Shown: positions 16,370 through 25,016 of the stretch, piece after piece
How positions within the stretch are numbered: position 1 is the first letter of the stretch
Layout of the letters: every line of letters starts with the position of its first letter
Source of the DNA: Victivallaceae bacterium
Lineage (GTDB): Bacteria > Verrucomicrobiota > Lentisphaeria > Victivallales > Victivallaceae
NCBI GenBank assembly: GCA_021647315.1
Contig: JAKIUY010000044.1
Location: forward strand, 1 to 34,924
Direction: 5' to 3'
Length of the DNA: 34,924 bases
Notes under the pieces: generated by a model
What the model was told of the DNA's origin: nothing
The model's input: the letters and a program-made list of their open reading frames with translations, nothing else
Database searches by the model: none
Program-made: the position numbers and the translations under genes

Positions 16370-17278
16370 ATGACAGATTATAGAATAACTCATTTAAAAC
16401 AGTTGGAAGCAGAGGCGATACATATAATCCGCGAAACCGCGGCCGAGTTTGAAAAGCCGGTAATGATGTACTCTATCGGCAAAGATTCATCGGTAATGCT
16501 GCGTTTAGCGCAAAAGGCATTCGCCCCTGGTAAAATCCCATTCCCATTATTACATGTCGATACGGGATGGAAGTTTCGTGAAATGATTGAATTCCGGGAT
16601 CGTACCGTAGCTGAACTCGACCTTGAGCTGATTGTTTATCAGAACAAGGCAGGAGTTGAAGCCGGGATAAATCCTTTTGACCATGGTTCAGACAAGCACA
16701 CTAAAGTGATGAAAACCGATGCGTTAAAGCAGGCATTGGATAAATACGGTTTTGACGCGGCTTTCGGTGGGGCACGGCGTGATGAAGAAAAGTCCAGGGC
16801 AAAAGAGCGGATTTACAGTTTCCGCAATCAATACCATCAGTGGGATCCGAAAAATCAGCGTCCTGAACTGTGGGATATCTTTAACGGCAGAATCAATAAA
16901 GGAGAATCTATCAGGGTTTTCCCGATATCTGATTGGACTGAACTTGACATCTGGCGTTATATCCAGATGGAAGAAATTCCGATAGTACCGCTCTATTTTG
17001 CGGCGGTACGGCCGGTGGTCAAACGCAATGGCGTACTGATCATGGTGGATGACGAACGGATGAAACTGGAAGCGGGCGAAGAGGCGGCAATGAAAAAAGT
17101 TCGTTTCAGAACTTTGGGCTGTTATCCGCTGACCGGTGCGGTGGAATCAGAAGCCGAATGTCTTGAAGAGATTGTCCAGGAGATGTTGTTGGCAACCACA
17201 TCTGAACGGCAGGGTAGAATCATCGATTATGATGGTGCCGCGAGTATGGAAGAAAAGAAACGGGACGGGTATTTCTAA
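16370..17278 (+). CDS. cysD: Sulfate adenylyltransferase subunit 2
   Basis: A 302-residue ATP pyrophosphatase-family subunit that, with CysN, makes adenosine 5'-phosphosulfate from ATP and sulfate. The PP-loop [10 protein letters not shown] is at residues 36-45, and [20 protein letters not shown], the family's conserved Arg/Glu-rich motif, is in the middle. Length equals the typical enzyme. An AGGAAT ribosome site precedes the ATG. The stop codon lies 1 bp before the cysNC ATG, so translation is likely coupled. Confidence 0.96.
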   Translation: MTDYRITHLKQLEAEAIHIIRETAAEFEKPVMMYSIGKDSSVMLRLAQKAFAPGKIPFPLLHVDTGWKFREMIEFRDRTVAELDLELIVYQNKAGVEAGINPFDHGSDKHTKVMKTDALKQALDKYGFDAAFGGARRDEEKSRAKERIYSFRNQYHQWDPKNQRPELWDIFNGRINKGESIRVFPISDWTELDIWRYIQMEEIPIVPLYFAAVRPVVKRNGVLIMVDDERMKLEAGEEAAMKKVRFRTLGCYPLTGAVESEAECLEEIVQEMLLATTSERQGRIIDYDGAASMEEKKRDGYF

Positions 17279-17279
17279 G

Positions 17280-19232
17280 ATGAAAAAAAATGAAAAATAT
17301 GTAGTTCGGGAAGCGGATCTGATTAAGAGCGATGTCAGTGCCTATTTGAAACGGCATGAAGAAAAAGATATGCTCCGTTTTCTGGTGGCCGGCAGTGTTG
17401 ATGACGGTAAATCTACTCTGATTGGCCGGTTACTTTATGATTCACAGATGATTTATGAAGATCAGCTGGCGACATTACTGAAAGACTCTTCAATTCACGG
17501 TTCAGCCGGTGAAGATTTTGACCCGGCGCTGCTCACTGATGGTCTTAAGGCGGAACGTGAACAGGGGATTACTATCGATACCGCTTATCGTTATTTTTCG
17601 AGCGAAAAACGCAGTTTTATCATCTGTGATACCCCGGGACATGAACAGTACACCCGTAATATGGCAACCGGTGCCTCACACTGCAATCTGGCAATTGTTC
17701 TGATTGATGCCAGACACGGAGTGATGCCGCAGACCAAAAGACACAGTTTTATTGCAACCTTGCTGGGGATCAAGCATTTGGTGATTGCAGTCAGCAAAAT
17801 GGATGCGGTTGATTACGATCAGAAGATATACCGTCAAATCCGCAAAGCTTATGAAGCCTTTGCCGCTAAACTTGATATTTCAGATATCCACTTTATTCCG
17901 ATGTCAGCCCTCAAGGGGGATAATGTGGTTGATCGCAGTAAGAATATGCCATGGTTCCAGGGGGCTCCGCTGCTTTCATACCTGGAAGATGTCCAGATTG
18001 CCAGTGACCGTAATCTGATTGACCTGCGGTTGCCGATTCAATATGTTATTCGACCTGACCTTAATTTCCGGGGCTTTGCCGGTTCGATGGCCTCCGGCAT
18101 TATTCGCAAAGGTGAATCAGTCGTCGTACTGCCATCAGGGCAGCAGACGACAATAGATCAGATATTCAGTGGCGGGGAACCGGTAGATGAAGCATTTGCT
18201 CCACAAGCTGTAACTATAACAACTACTGATGAGGTAGATATTTCCCGCGGTTCGATGTTATCGAAGCCGAATAACATGCCAATTGTCGGCAGTCATTTTG
18301 ATGCAACCCTAGTCTGGATGCACGAGCAGAAGTTGACGCCGGGCAGCCATTATTTGTTGAAATCAAATACTCAGACGGTGCCGGCAGTCGTCACTGAACT
18401 GCGTTATAAATTTGATGTCAATGAACTGCATCGGCAGTCGACCGGCGAACTGAACATGAATGACATCGGCCGGGTAGCAATAACGACTCATCGTCCATTA
18501 TGTTTTGATGCCTACAGCCGTAATCACAAAACCGGCTCTTTTATTCTGATTGACACCTTGAGCAATGCTACGGTTGGTGCCGGAATTATTATTGAACAGG
18601 CACCTGAGACGCATCAGGAACGTTCTGCGGGGAAAGACCCGGTCAGCAAGAATATTAATTGGGAAAGTAATCCGATAACTGTTGAAGAACGTAAAGCTCT
18701 GTTGGGACACAGTGCCGCGACTATCTGGTTGACCGGACTCAGCGGTTCAGGTAAATCCACCATCGCCCAGGCGCTTGAAAAACGGCTGGTTACGCTGGGC
18801 GTCAACGCCTTTATTCTGGATGGGGATAACGTCCGTCACGGTCTTAACCGCGACCTGGGCTTTTCAGCCGATGACCGGACTGAAAATATCCGCCGGATTG
18901 CTGAAGTAGGCAAACTGATGAATGATGCCGGAATGATTGTGGTTACCGCCTTTATCTCGCCTTACCGCGATGACCGGATGCGAGCTGGTGATATTATCGG
19001 GGATAACTTCTTTGAGATCCACGTCAGTACTTCACTTGACGTCTGCCGTCAACGTGACCCGAAAGGACTCTATAAAAAGGTTGCTGAAGGTAAACTCAAG
19101 TCGTTTACCGGTATCAGTGCACCATACGAAGCACCACTGCATCCGGTCTTGACTCTGGACAGCGATAAAATGTCACTTGAAGAGGAAGTTGAAGCGATTG
19201 TCGAAGTCTTGCGGCAGAAAATCTTGATTTAA
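17280..19232 (+). CDS. cysNC: Bifunctional sulfate adenylyltransferase subunit 1 / APS kinase (CysNC)
   Basis: A 650-residue fusion. Residues ~30-440 are the EF-Tu-like GTPase that drives APS synthesis with CysD: P-loop GSVDDGKST at 38-46, GITID at ~96-100, DTPGHEQYTRNM from D117, and SKMD at 172-175 in place of the usual NKxD. Residues ~480-650 are APS kinase with P-loop GLSGSGKST at 486-494, then DGDNVRHGLNRDLGFSADDR and the TGISAPYEAP motif. Together with CysD it converts sulfate to PAPS. The frame extends upstream to 17136, but the ATG at 17280 matches the family start and follows the cysD stop directly. No cysH is nearby, leaving open whether PAPS feeds assimilation or sulfation. Confidence 0.96.
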   Translation: MKKNEKYVVREADLIKSDVSAYLKRHEEKDMLRFLVAGSVDDGKSTLIGRLLYDSQMIYEDQLATLLKDSSIHGSAGEDFDPALLTDGLKAEREQGITIDTAYRYFSSEKRSFIICDTPGHEQYTRNMATGASHCNLAIVLIDARHGVMPQTKRHSFIATLLGIKHLVIAVSKMDAVDYDQKIYRQIRKAYEAFAAKLDISDIHFIPMSALKGDNVVDRSKNMPWFQGAPLLSYLEDVQIASDRNLIDLRLPIQYVIRPDLNFRGFAGSMASGIIRKGESVVVLPSGQQTTIDQIFSGGEPVDEAFAPQAVTITTTDEVDISRGSMLSKPNNMPIVGSHFDATLVWMHEQKLTPGSHYLLKSNTQTVPAVVTELRYKFDVNELHRQSTGELNMNDIGRVAITTHRPLCFDAYSRNHKTGSFILIDTLSNATVGAGIIIEQAPETHQERSAGKDPVSKNINWESNPITVEERKALLGHSAATIWLTGLSGSGKSTIAQALEKRLVTLGVNAFILDGDNVRHGLNRDLGFSADDRTENIRRIAEVGKLMNDAGMIVVTAFISPYRDDRMRAGDIIGDNFFEIHVSTSLDVCRQRDPKGLYKKVAEGKLKSFTGISAPYEAPLHPVLTLDSDKMSLEEEVEAIVEVLRQKILI

Positions 19233-19277
19233 GGACTCACAAAAAACAGGTTGGATTTTTCGCTTGATTGCATCCGA
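19229..19277. repeat. Long-palindrome repeat family AAGGAC, truncated copy 3
   Basis: Starting at the cysNC stop codon, about 45 bp match the outer arm of copy 1 (AAGGACTCACAAAAAA, then CAGGTTGGATTTTT and GCTTGA). The match then stops; the remaining arm and core are missing. Confidence 0.6.
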
Positions 19278-19600
19278 TAATAATCAGGCGGTCTAAACCT
19301 ATTTGCAAATTATTTTCTAAATTTAATTGCCCCTATTTTAGAAGCAATAACCCGTTGATATTTTAAAATCACATCTCTAAACAGCTATCCCCATCATTAA
19401 AATTATTCAGTTGTATCTATTTGCAAACAAGTAAGTTCTTAGAATTCAGTCTTAATTAATGTGTACAGCAGTTATCACTTTTTAAATAGTGTTATAAAAG
19501 TGTATGTGTTTACGGTTGAACACGTTACTTACGGCTATCGCCCCATAATTACGGTTGATTTTAAGATTTTCAGCATTATTTTAATTCTTAACGGAAATTA
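19278..19600. other. AT-rich gene-free stretch
   Basis: I see no gene, RNA or clear terminator here. The only notable sequence is the 11-mer CTATTTGCAAA at 19299-19309 and again at 19417-19427; the same 11-mer occurs at 7859-7869 inside another intergenic repeat. The stretch probably contains the promoter of the secreted glucanase-like gene, but no convincing -35/-10 pair stands out. Confidence 0.4.
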
Positions 19601-19601
19601 A

Positions 19602-19763
19602 TAATTTTTAGTTACTACTCAGGTATGATTCCGTTTGTAGTTCCGCCTTTAGGCAGTGTTTCTGCGAGCTTTAGCGAGCTGTTTCGCACCTAAAGGTGCG
19701 AAACACACCCACTAAAGTGGGAACTACGAGCGAGCGTAACTAGGTGAGTAGTAATAATTTTTA
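19602..19763. repeat. MITE-like element with terminal inverted repeats and 9-bp flanking direct repeats
   Basis: Terminal inverted repeats TTACTACTCAGGTA (19612-19625) and TAGGTGAGTAGTAA (19741-19754) match at 12 of 14 positions. The element, 19611-19754, is bracketed by identical direct repeats TAATTTTTA at 19602-19610 and 19755-19763, which look like a target-site duplication. Inside, GTTTCGCACCT/AGGTGCGAAAC is a perfect 11-bp hairpin with a 2-base centre, enclosed by GTAGTTCC/GGAACTAC. It sits just upstream of the secreted GH64-like gene. Confidence 0.7.
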
Positions 19764-19790
19764 ACCCATAAGAGTTTTAAGGAGCATGAA

Positions 19791-22511
19791 ATGAAAAGCT
19801 TACTATTCACCACGCGAAATTATTTGTCATGCAGAAAAATCATTTTAGTTTTATTATTGATTTTCACCACTGCATTTTATACTTCATTCGGTGATGATGC
19901 TTATCCATTAGAACTGACCTTAGTAAACAATAGCGGGTTTCCAGATGAAAAAGTATATCTGATGTGTCTGGGCAGTAATAGTCAAGCCGCGCCGGATGCT
20001 AATTTCGGTTACCTTGATTTCTCCACTCACGCCTTGAAAGGGATTGGGACAAAGGGAAGTTTTACCCTTGATGTCACGAAGATGGTCAAAACTATGGCGG
20101 AAATCAAAACTTTAAGCGGCAACAACACCTATACGATCAAAGTACCGCAAATCGTCAGCGGGAGATTGTATTTCGCCTTCGGGGATAACTTTGACCAATG
20201 TCCCAGTTTTTCCGCTTCCGGGCCGCCGAATGGGAAAGCTAATACCGTCATCTATGATAAGGTGGAGTTTGATACCTGGGATAATCCAAATATAAATGTT
20301 ACCAATGTTGATTTTTTCAGTGTCTCATATTTCGTCACAGCTACTGATTCAGTAACAGGCGAAAAGGCAAGTAGAGGTTACTTTAAATCCAGGCAGGTAA
20401 TTTTTGATGAATTTAAGAATGTTGCCGGATCCACTACGCAGAATTATGGGAATACCAATATTTTTGAATCATTAATCATTACAAGAGCGCAACAAGATGA
20501 TATTAAGCAGGTTCGGATACTGGCACCGAAGAATCCGGCATATTCTGATTTTGACAATCTTGACAACACTTTTGATGCCGCCCCGCAAAAGTGCTCCCAT
20601 TTTTTTGATGAATATATCAGGAAGCACTGCTGGAAACCAAACCGGAAATTTGAATTTCACAGTAAATTATATAATCCTTCAGCTCCTACGGTTAATAATC
20701 AGATTTATTATGGCGAGATTAGTGCCGACGGCATGACTTTAAACATCTATACTGATTCTGCAAGGACTATTCCCTATACTGTTGCTGCTCTGCCCCGGCC
20801 GCTCAGTGACACATTCAATCCAGCCACTGGCACATTTTCTTTCCCGAACGCTACGACATGGCATCAGGTTGTAAATGCGGACAGTAATGATATTGATTGG
20901 GGATATCTTCTAGGGGGACAGGTTGCTGTTAGTTCCGGCCAAGGGCTCTACTGGGCTACAGATCCTGTTGCCATGGCGATTTTGATTTCTATTGCCCGTG
21001 GCGTTATGCATGATGATGATGGATGTTCAAAATGGACTGATCCCAGTTTTTATTATCAGGGCGATCCTGTATCACAAACCAGTACTGCTGAATATCCTAT
21101 CTATTATTATTCAAAAATCGTCCATGATTATTCTATTGAAAATTTAGCATATGGCTTGTCATTTGATGATATATATGCAAGTGATCCATCATTATATTTT
21201 AATGTTCCGCAGATAACCCTGACGTTCAATGCAATAAAACCTGTACCGCTTACTTCGTTGGTCATGGCTGTATCTGATTCAGGTACAACTTATCCCGCTG
21301 TCGGTACTTATACCGACGATTATGATGTAAACCAAACAATAAACATTATGGCTACTCCTAAAGCAGGTTATCATTTTACCGGCTGGAGTGTTACTGGTAA
21401 ATCAACGATTGGCAATAAACTTCATTCAGAAACGACAGTATCGCTCTCTGGAACAACAAGCACTATAACTGCTAATTTTGCAGCTAATGAAGTAGAGGCT
21501 GTTTTGGTGATGGCGGTTTCTCCTGCAGAGGGCGGAACTGTAAATCCTGGAATAGGGGTTCATTCAGTTAATTCGGGTGAAGCATTGACAATAACAGCAA
21601 CACCGGCTGAAAATTATCATTTTTCCGGCTGGCATGTTACTTCCGGAGCAACGGTTTCTGATCCAACTTATGGATATTCAGGGGTTAAATTGAGTGACGA
21701 TGTAACTGTCACCGCCCAATTTTCGCCCAGGCCTGTTTATCCTGTTACCATTGGTTCAGTGGTTGAAATTAAGGCTTCAGATTTGGGGGTAGATGGCATC
21801 ACGGATTTTGAATCAAAGCCATTGTTTTTTGTTGAGTATAGAGATCCGGTAAAATTATCTTCTGAGAAAGCATTATTGCCAGTTGTAATAAAAATCGATA
21901 AAACAGCTATTCCGACAAGTGTGCATGCAAATTGGAGTGAGATGGTGCCTTTGTATGATAAGAAGGACTATATGAATAAGCGACGGATGATGAAGGATCT
22001 GCTTATTGATAAACCTATTTCAGGCTTGAATTCAATCTCTTTTTATGTTGATTATAAACTTGCCGGCAATGCACAGATTGTATTGAATAAGTCTATTTAT
22101 ATTTCTTCGCCAGTTATTACTAATATTTCCAGAGCCAGTGAAGATGGAGTAATCGCCGGCGAAGTATTGACCATTTACGGAAAATATTTTGGTTCACGAT
22201 TCCCTAAGGTCTATGTGGAATATTATACTGAAAAAGCAGATGGTACCAGATTATATAAATTAAAAGCTTGCAAAGTTATGCGAAAGAGTTTAGATAATAA
22301 TTCATGCATGCGCTTTAAAAACGCTCAACAAAAATTAAATCGCAGTTGCATGAAAGTTTTCAGTGATGACGATGTCTATATTCCGCCCAAGGCTGTTGGT
22401 TATAGTGAAGTAAAAGTGTTTTACCCAAAACTGAAAGCAGGGAAACAGCTTGCTACCGGTTATTTGGTGATTAAAAACGACCTGGGCTTAGCTACCCATG
22501 AAATGCATTAA
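19791..22511 (+). CDS. Secreted GH64-like beta-1,3-glucanase with InlB-type repeats and IPT-like C-terminus
   Basis: A 906-residue exported protein; residues 1-34 are a signal peptide. Residues ~38-480 resemble the thaumatin-like GH64 family of beta-1,3-glucanases: an opening LELTLVNNSGFPDEKVYL, a YDKVEFDTW...NVTNVDFFSV segment in which E159 and D174 fit the catalytic pair, and a closing KIVHDYSIENLAYGLSFDD strand. Two ~75-residue divergent InlB B-repeat-like units follow (each with YHFTGW or YHFSGW), at about 490-570 and 573-650. The last 250 residues include an IPT/TIG-like part (ISRASEDGVIAGEVLTIYGKYFG). Likely substrate is a beta-1,3-glucan such as laminarin or fungal wall; this is inference from the fold. 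AAGGAG lies 6-7 nt before the ATG. A broken LacI regulator follows. Confidence 0.8.
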   Translation: MKSLLFTTRNYLSCRKIILVLLLIFTTAFYTSFGDDAYPLELTLVNNSGFPDEKVYLMCLGSNSQAAPDANFGYLDFSTHALKGIGTKGSFTLDVTKMVKTMAEIKTLSGNNTYTIKVPQIVSGRLYFAFGDNFDQCPSFSASGPPNGKANTVIYDKVEFDTWDNPNINVTNVDFFSVSYFVTATDSVTGEKASRGYFKSRQVIFDEFKNVAGSTTQNYGNTNIFESLIITRAQQDDIKQVRILAPKNPAYSDFDNLDNTFDAAPQKCSHFFDEYIRKHCWKPNRKFEFHSKLYNPSAPTVNNQIYYGEISADGMTLNIYTDSARTIPYTVAALPRPLSDTFNPATGTFSFPNATTWHQVVNADSNDIDWGYLLGGQVAVSSGQGLYWATDPVAMAILISIARGVMHDDDGCSKWTDPSFYYQGDPVSQTSTAEYPIYYYSKIVHDYSIENLAYGLSFDDIYASDPSLYFNVPQITLTFNAIKPVPLTSLVMAVSDSGTTYPAVGTYTDDYDVNQTINIMATPKAGYHFTGWSVTGKSTIGNKLHSETTVSLSGTTSTITANFAANEVEAVLVMAVSPAEGGTVNPGIGVHSVNSGEALTITATPAENYHFSGWHVTSGATVSDPTYGYSGVKLSDDVTVTAQFSPRPVYPVTIGSVVEIKASDLGVDGITDFESKPLFFVEYRDPVKLSSEKALLPVVIKIDKTAIPTSVHANWSEMVPLYDKKDYMNKRRMMKDLLIDKPISGLNSISFYVDYKLAGNAQIVLNKSIYISSPVITNISRASEDGVIAGEVLTIYGKYFGSRFPKVYVEYYTEKADGTRLYKLKACKVMRKSLDNNSCMRFKNAQQKLNRSCMKVFSDDDVYIPPKAVGYSEVKVFYPKLKAGKQLATGYLVIKNDLGLATHEMH

Positions 22512-22548
22512 AGATAAGTATTAGAGCTATTTTTCAGGCTGTCTTTAG

Positions 22549-22946
22549 TTGCTTATGACAGCGCCACGTGACTTTGAACGTGTCTTACAGGAGCATCTGT
22601 CCTACTGAAAATTAGACTGAGGACTTACCCAAACTGCAAAAAAATCACAGCGGTTTTCACCTCTAATGATTTTATCGGAGCAAAATTGATAAAGGTACTA
22701 GCGCAGCGCAATATCAGAGTCCCGGAAGATATTGCGGTTATTGCTTATGATGGTTACACTTTTAGCGAATTCTGCACGCCGACCCTGACAACTATCATTC
22801 AGCCCATCAGGGCACAAGCTGAAATCGGGGTGGAATTATTACTTGAACGCATAAAAAAGAAAGAGTTGCACGCCGCGCCCGCGAATCATCAGATAAAACC
22901 ATTCTTCATAAAGGAGTCAGTTGCGGTTGTAAAGCTGCGGCAATAG
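22549..22946 (+). pseudogene. LacI-family regulator, frameshifted C-terminal remnant
   Basis: One frame from 22549 to 22608 reads DFERVLQEHLSY, the typical effector-domain helix. A second frame then runs ITAVFTSNDFIGAKLIKVLA and continues through VPEDIAVIAYDG, TLTTIIQPI and IKESVAVVKLRQ to a natural stop at 22944. These are hallmark LacI/PurR-type periplasmic-binding-like motifs. The helix-turn-helix domain and most of the effector domain (about 200-250 residues) are gone and a frameshift lies near 22600-22620, so it is not functional. It may once have controlled the carbohydrate gene upstream. Confidence 0.75.
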
Positions 22947-23347
22947 ATAGTTTTTATCGTATTAATACCTTCAATATGATGGGAAAAGACGCTAAAATGA
23001 ATTTTGATATTGATATCCTGAATCCGTGAAAGAATTTCCGAATTCCTTTTATTGTTAATTGATTGACCGAAAACCAGCCAGTTTACTTGATTATCGCAGT
23101 TTATTTTCTTTATAACCAGTGCCATTTCCTATTTTTATTTGTTTTGTTACTGATTTTAACATTTGAACTGCGTAATTCCCCGATTCTGGCTACAATTATC
23201 CTATAGGCTTACCTCGTTTCTGCTGTTAAGTTATTATTTAGCAATACATTGAGTGTCGTTGCTGAAAAACGTTGAACCATGGACAATGTCTCCCAAATTT
23301 TAAAAATATTGCTCCTGCATGCCGGGTTCTCTTGCATGCAATATAAA
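22947..23347. other. Gene-free stretch between LacI and IS1380 remnants
   Basis: AT-rich sequence without a convincing gene. A small inverted repeat (TGCATG near 23316 and TGCATGCA near 23333) lies close to the IS1380 remnant and may mark its broken edge. A 78-codon minus-strand frame at 22889-23125 overlaps the pseudogene and has no family resemblance. Confidence 0.4.
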
Positions 23348-23902
23348 TCAAATCCTGTATAACGGAACGTAGTCTTCTGCGTTGAATCTTAAATTTGCGA
23401 GGCAGATTTTTTTCATTCTCAGTGCTGACTGACCGAGAATACGTAAAGCATTGAACGCCAGCATTGCCAGTAAAAACAACAGGGCATTGGTGTCAAACTT
23501 ACCTGACGCCAAACGTTCAAAATCAAGGTCAGATTTTAACTCGCTATGATACTGCTCACTGGTGCCGTGACTATGATACAAAACAATGACTGTTTCAGCA
23601 TTGTCCGGTAGGACTGTCCAGAAAGTATTAACCTCAATATCAGGAATCAGCAGATACTGCCCATCCTTGTCAACTGTCCGTTCTTTAACTTCAAATGTCG
23701 CAAAAATCGGAGTTAAATCCTCCCGCCCAGCAACTTTTATATGACTTGCTTCGCCAGTAAATACTGTTTTCCCTTTGCGTGGATTATTAACTTCACCGAC
23801 ACGTTGCGCAAAGCTCAGCCATTGTTCTTTGGACTTTTTTCTTAAATTTCGTTTGATAATGAAAGCAACGCTATGCTGCTTATTATGCATTTCGCACGAG
23901 TC
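23348..23902 (-). mobile_element. IS1380-family transposase, truncated remnant
   Basis: About 180 residues match the C-terminal half of IS1380-type DDE transposases: FIIKRNLRKK, then SHGTSEQYHSELKSDLDFER followed by LASGKFDTNALLFLLAMLAFNALRILGQ, which holds the conserved YHSE...LDxERLxSGKFxTNAL signature with the catalytic Glu. The first ~250 residues are missing (the frame is interrupted by a stop near 23910), and the C-terminus ends early. No intact terminal repeats were found. The element is dead in this copy. Confidence 0.8.
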
Positions 23903-24161
23903 ATATCAGCTATAACCTTGCGTATAATTAACGGATAAATAACGGACTGATAACGCAATTATTCATCTTTGAATAAACCGTTCATATGTGGGGGAGTACG
24001 CAGGATTCCTGTTTTTTTTTTCTAAAAATGATTGTATTGCAAGAGTAATTAGGGTAAACTATATGAAATATGGGGAAGAATGTTTCAATTATCCCCCCTT
24101 CGGGGAAGTTTTTGCGTTTTTTCGGTTGCTGTTTTTTTAACTTAACTGACAATGGTTGATT

Positions 24162-25016
24162 ATGTTCAGAAACAAAGCTCAAATTCCGCTTGTGCTGTTA
24201 TTGCTGGCTGTAATTTTTTATTCAGGCACAGTCAATGCCGAAGATATTAATGACCGATATCGCAGTTCTACTGTTATCGCGATGTTTGACTATTCATTAC
24301 CGCAACCGGTGCTGCTGGTGGGGGTATCAGAGCCGTTAATGGAAAGTGCCTATACTTCTGAGATTGTCGGACAACTTCCGCCTTCTACGAATGAAATTCT
24401 TGAAATTGAAGATCCAATCCAGGGTTTTAACCGGGTGATGTTTGTCGGCAATGATTTTTTCATAATGTGGATTATGCGTCCGGTGAGCAGAACCTATGAA
24501 TTTATTATTCCACTTTATTTCAGAGAACGCATCGGACATATTTACGATAATTCTCAAATGCCACGAAAGGTCTTAAGTAATCTCTGTCGCAGCAGATATA
24601 AAGGTGCCGGTATTGAATTTTCCCGTTTTTTAATCAACACTACCGTTGGTATTGGCGGAGCTTATGACCCCGCCTATGACTGGTGGGAGCTCAGACCCTA
24701 TCCGAGTGATTTCGGCGCCGCATTCGCCGACTGGGGATTCGAACATGGAGCATATATTGTGTTGCCGATCCAGGGCAGCACTTCAGTGCGTAATGTTACG
24801 GGGCTCGTTTTAGATACCGCCGCCGATCCGATGTTCTGGGTCTCATGGTTTTTACTGCCGTTCCCTATCGGTCTTTCTGTCAATGGAGGGCTCAGTGTGA
24901 ATGGGGCATCATTAGTCATCAGCGCATACGAAAGGATGCGTTCTTCAAGTATCGACCCCTATATGACAATGCGCAATTACTGGTATTTGAGGAGGATATA
25001 TGATATTGAGCAATAA
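24162..25016 (+). CDS. mlaA: MlaA/VacJ-type outer-membrane phospholipid transport protein
   Basis: A 284-residue protein related to MlaA, the ring-shaped outer-membrane component that removes phospholipids from the outer leaflet. Family motifs are DPIQGFNRVMFVGNDFF, a MRPVSRTYEFIIP segment, the FLINTTVGIGGAYDPAYD core, and DFGAAFADWGFEHGAYIVLP followed by a VRNVTGLVLD tail. A signal peptide of ~26 residues ends VNAED and has no lipobox cysteine, so unlike the classic lipoprotein it appears to be a soluble or plug-type secreted form. I chose the ATG at 24162; a TTG two codons earlier is possible. The 3' end overlaps the next gene by 17 bp. No MlaFEDB genes are present. Confidence 0.88.
   Translation: MFRNKAQIPLVLLLLAVIFYSGTVNAEDINDRYRSSTVIAMFDYSLPQPVLLVGVSEPLMESAYTSEIVGQLPPSTNEILEIEDPIQGFNRVMFVGNDFFIMWIMRPVSRTYEFIIPLYFRERIGHIYDNSQMPRKVLSNLCRSRYKGAGIEFSRFLINTTVGIGGAYDPAYDWWELRPYPSDFGAAFADWGFEHGAYIVLPIQGSTSVRNVTGLVLDTAADPMFWVSWFLLPFPIGLSVNGGLSVNGASLVISAYERMRSSSIDPYMTMRNYWYLRRIYDIEQ

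Noticed and set aside
17136..17279. Upstream in-frame extension of cysNC
   Set aside because: It overlaps the conserved cysD C-terminus; the ATG at 17280 directly after the cysD stop matches the family.
22889..23125. 78-codon minus-strand frame over the LacI remnant
   Set aside because: It overlaps the pseudogene end and resembles no family that I know.
24091..24126. CCCCTTCGGGG hairpin followed by T-rich sequence upstream of mlaA
   Set aside because: The stem is only 4 bp and no plus-strand transcript from the left needs terminating there.
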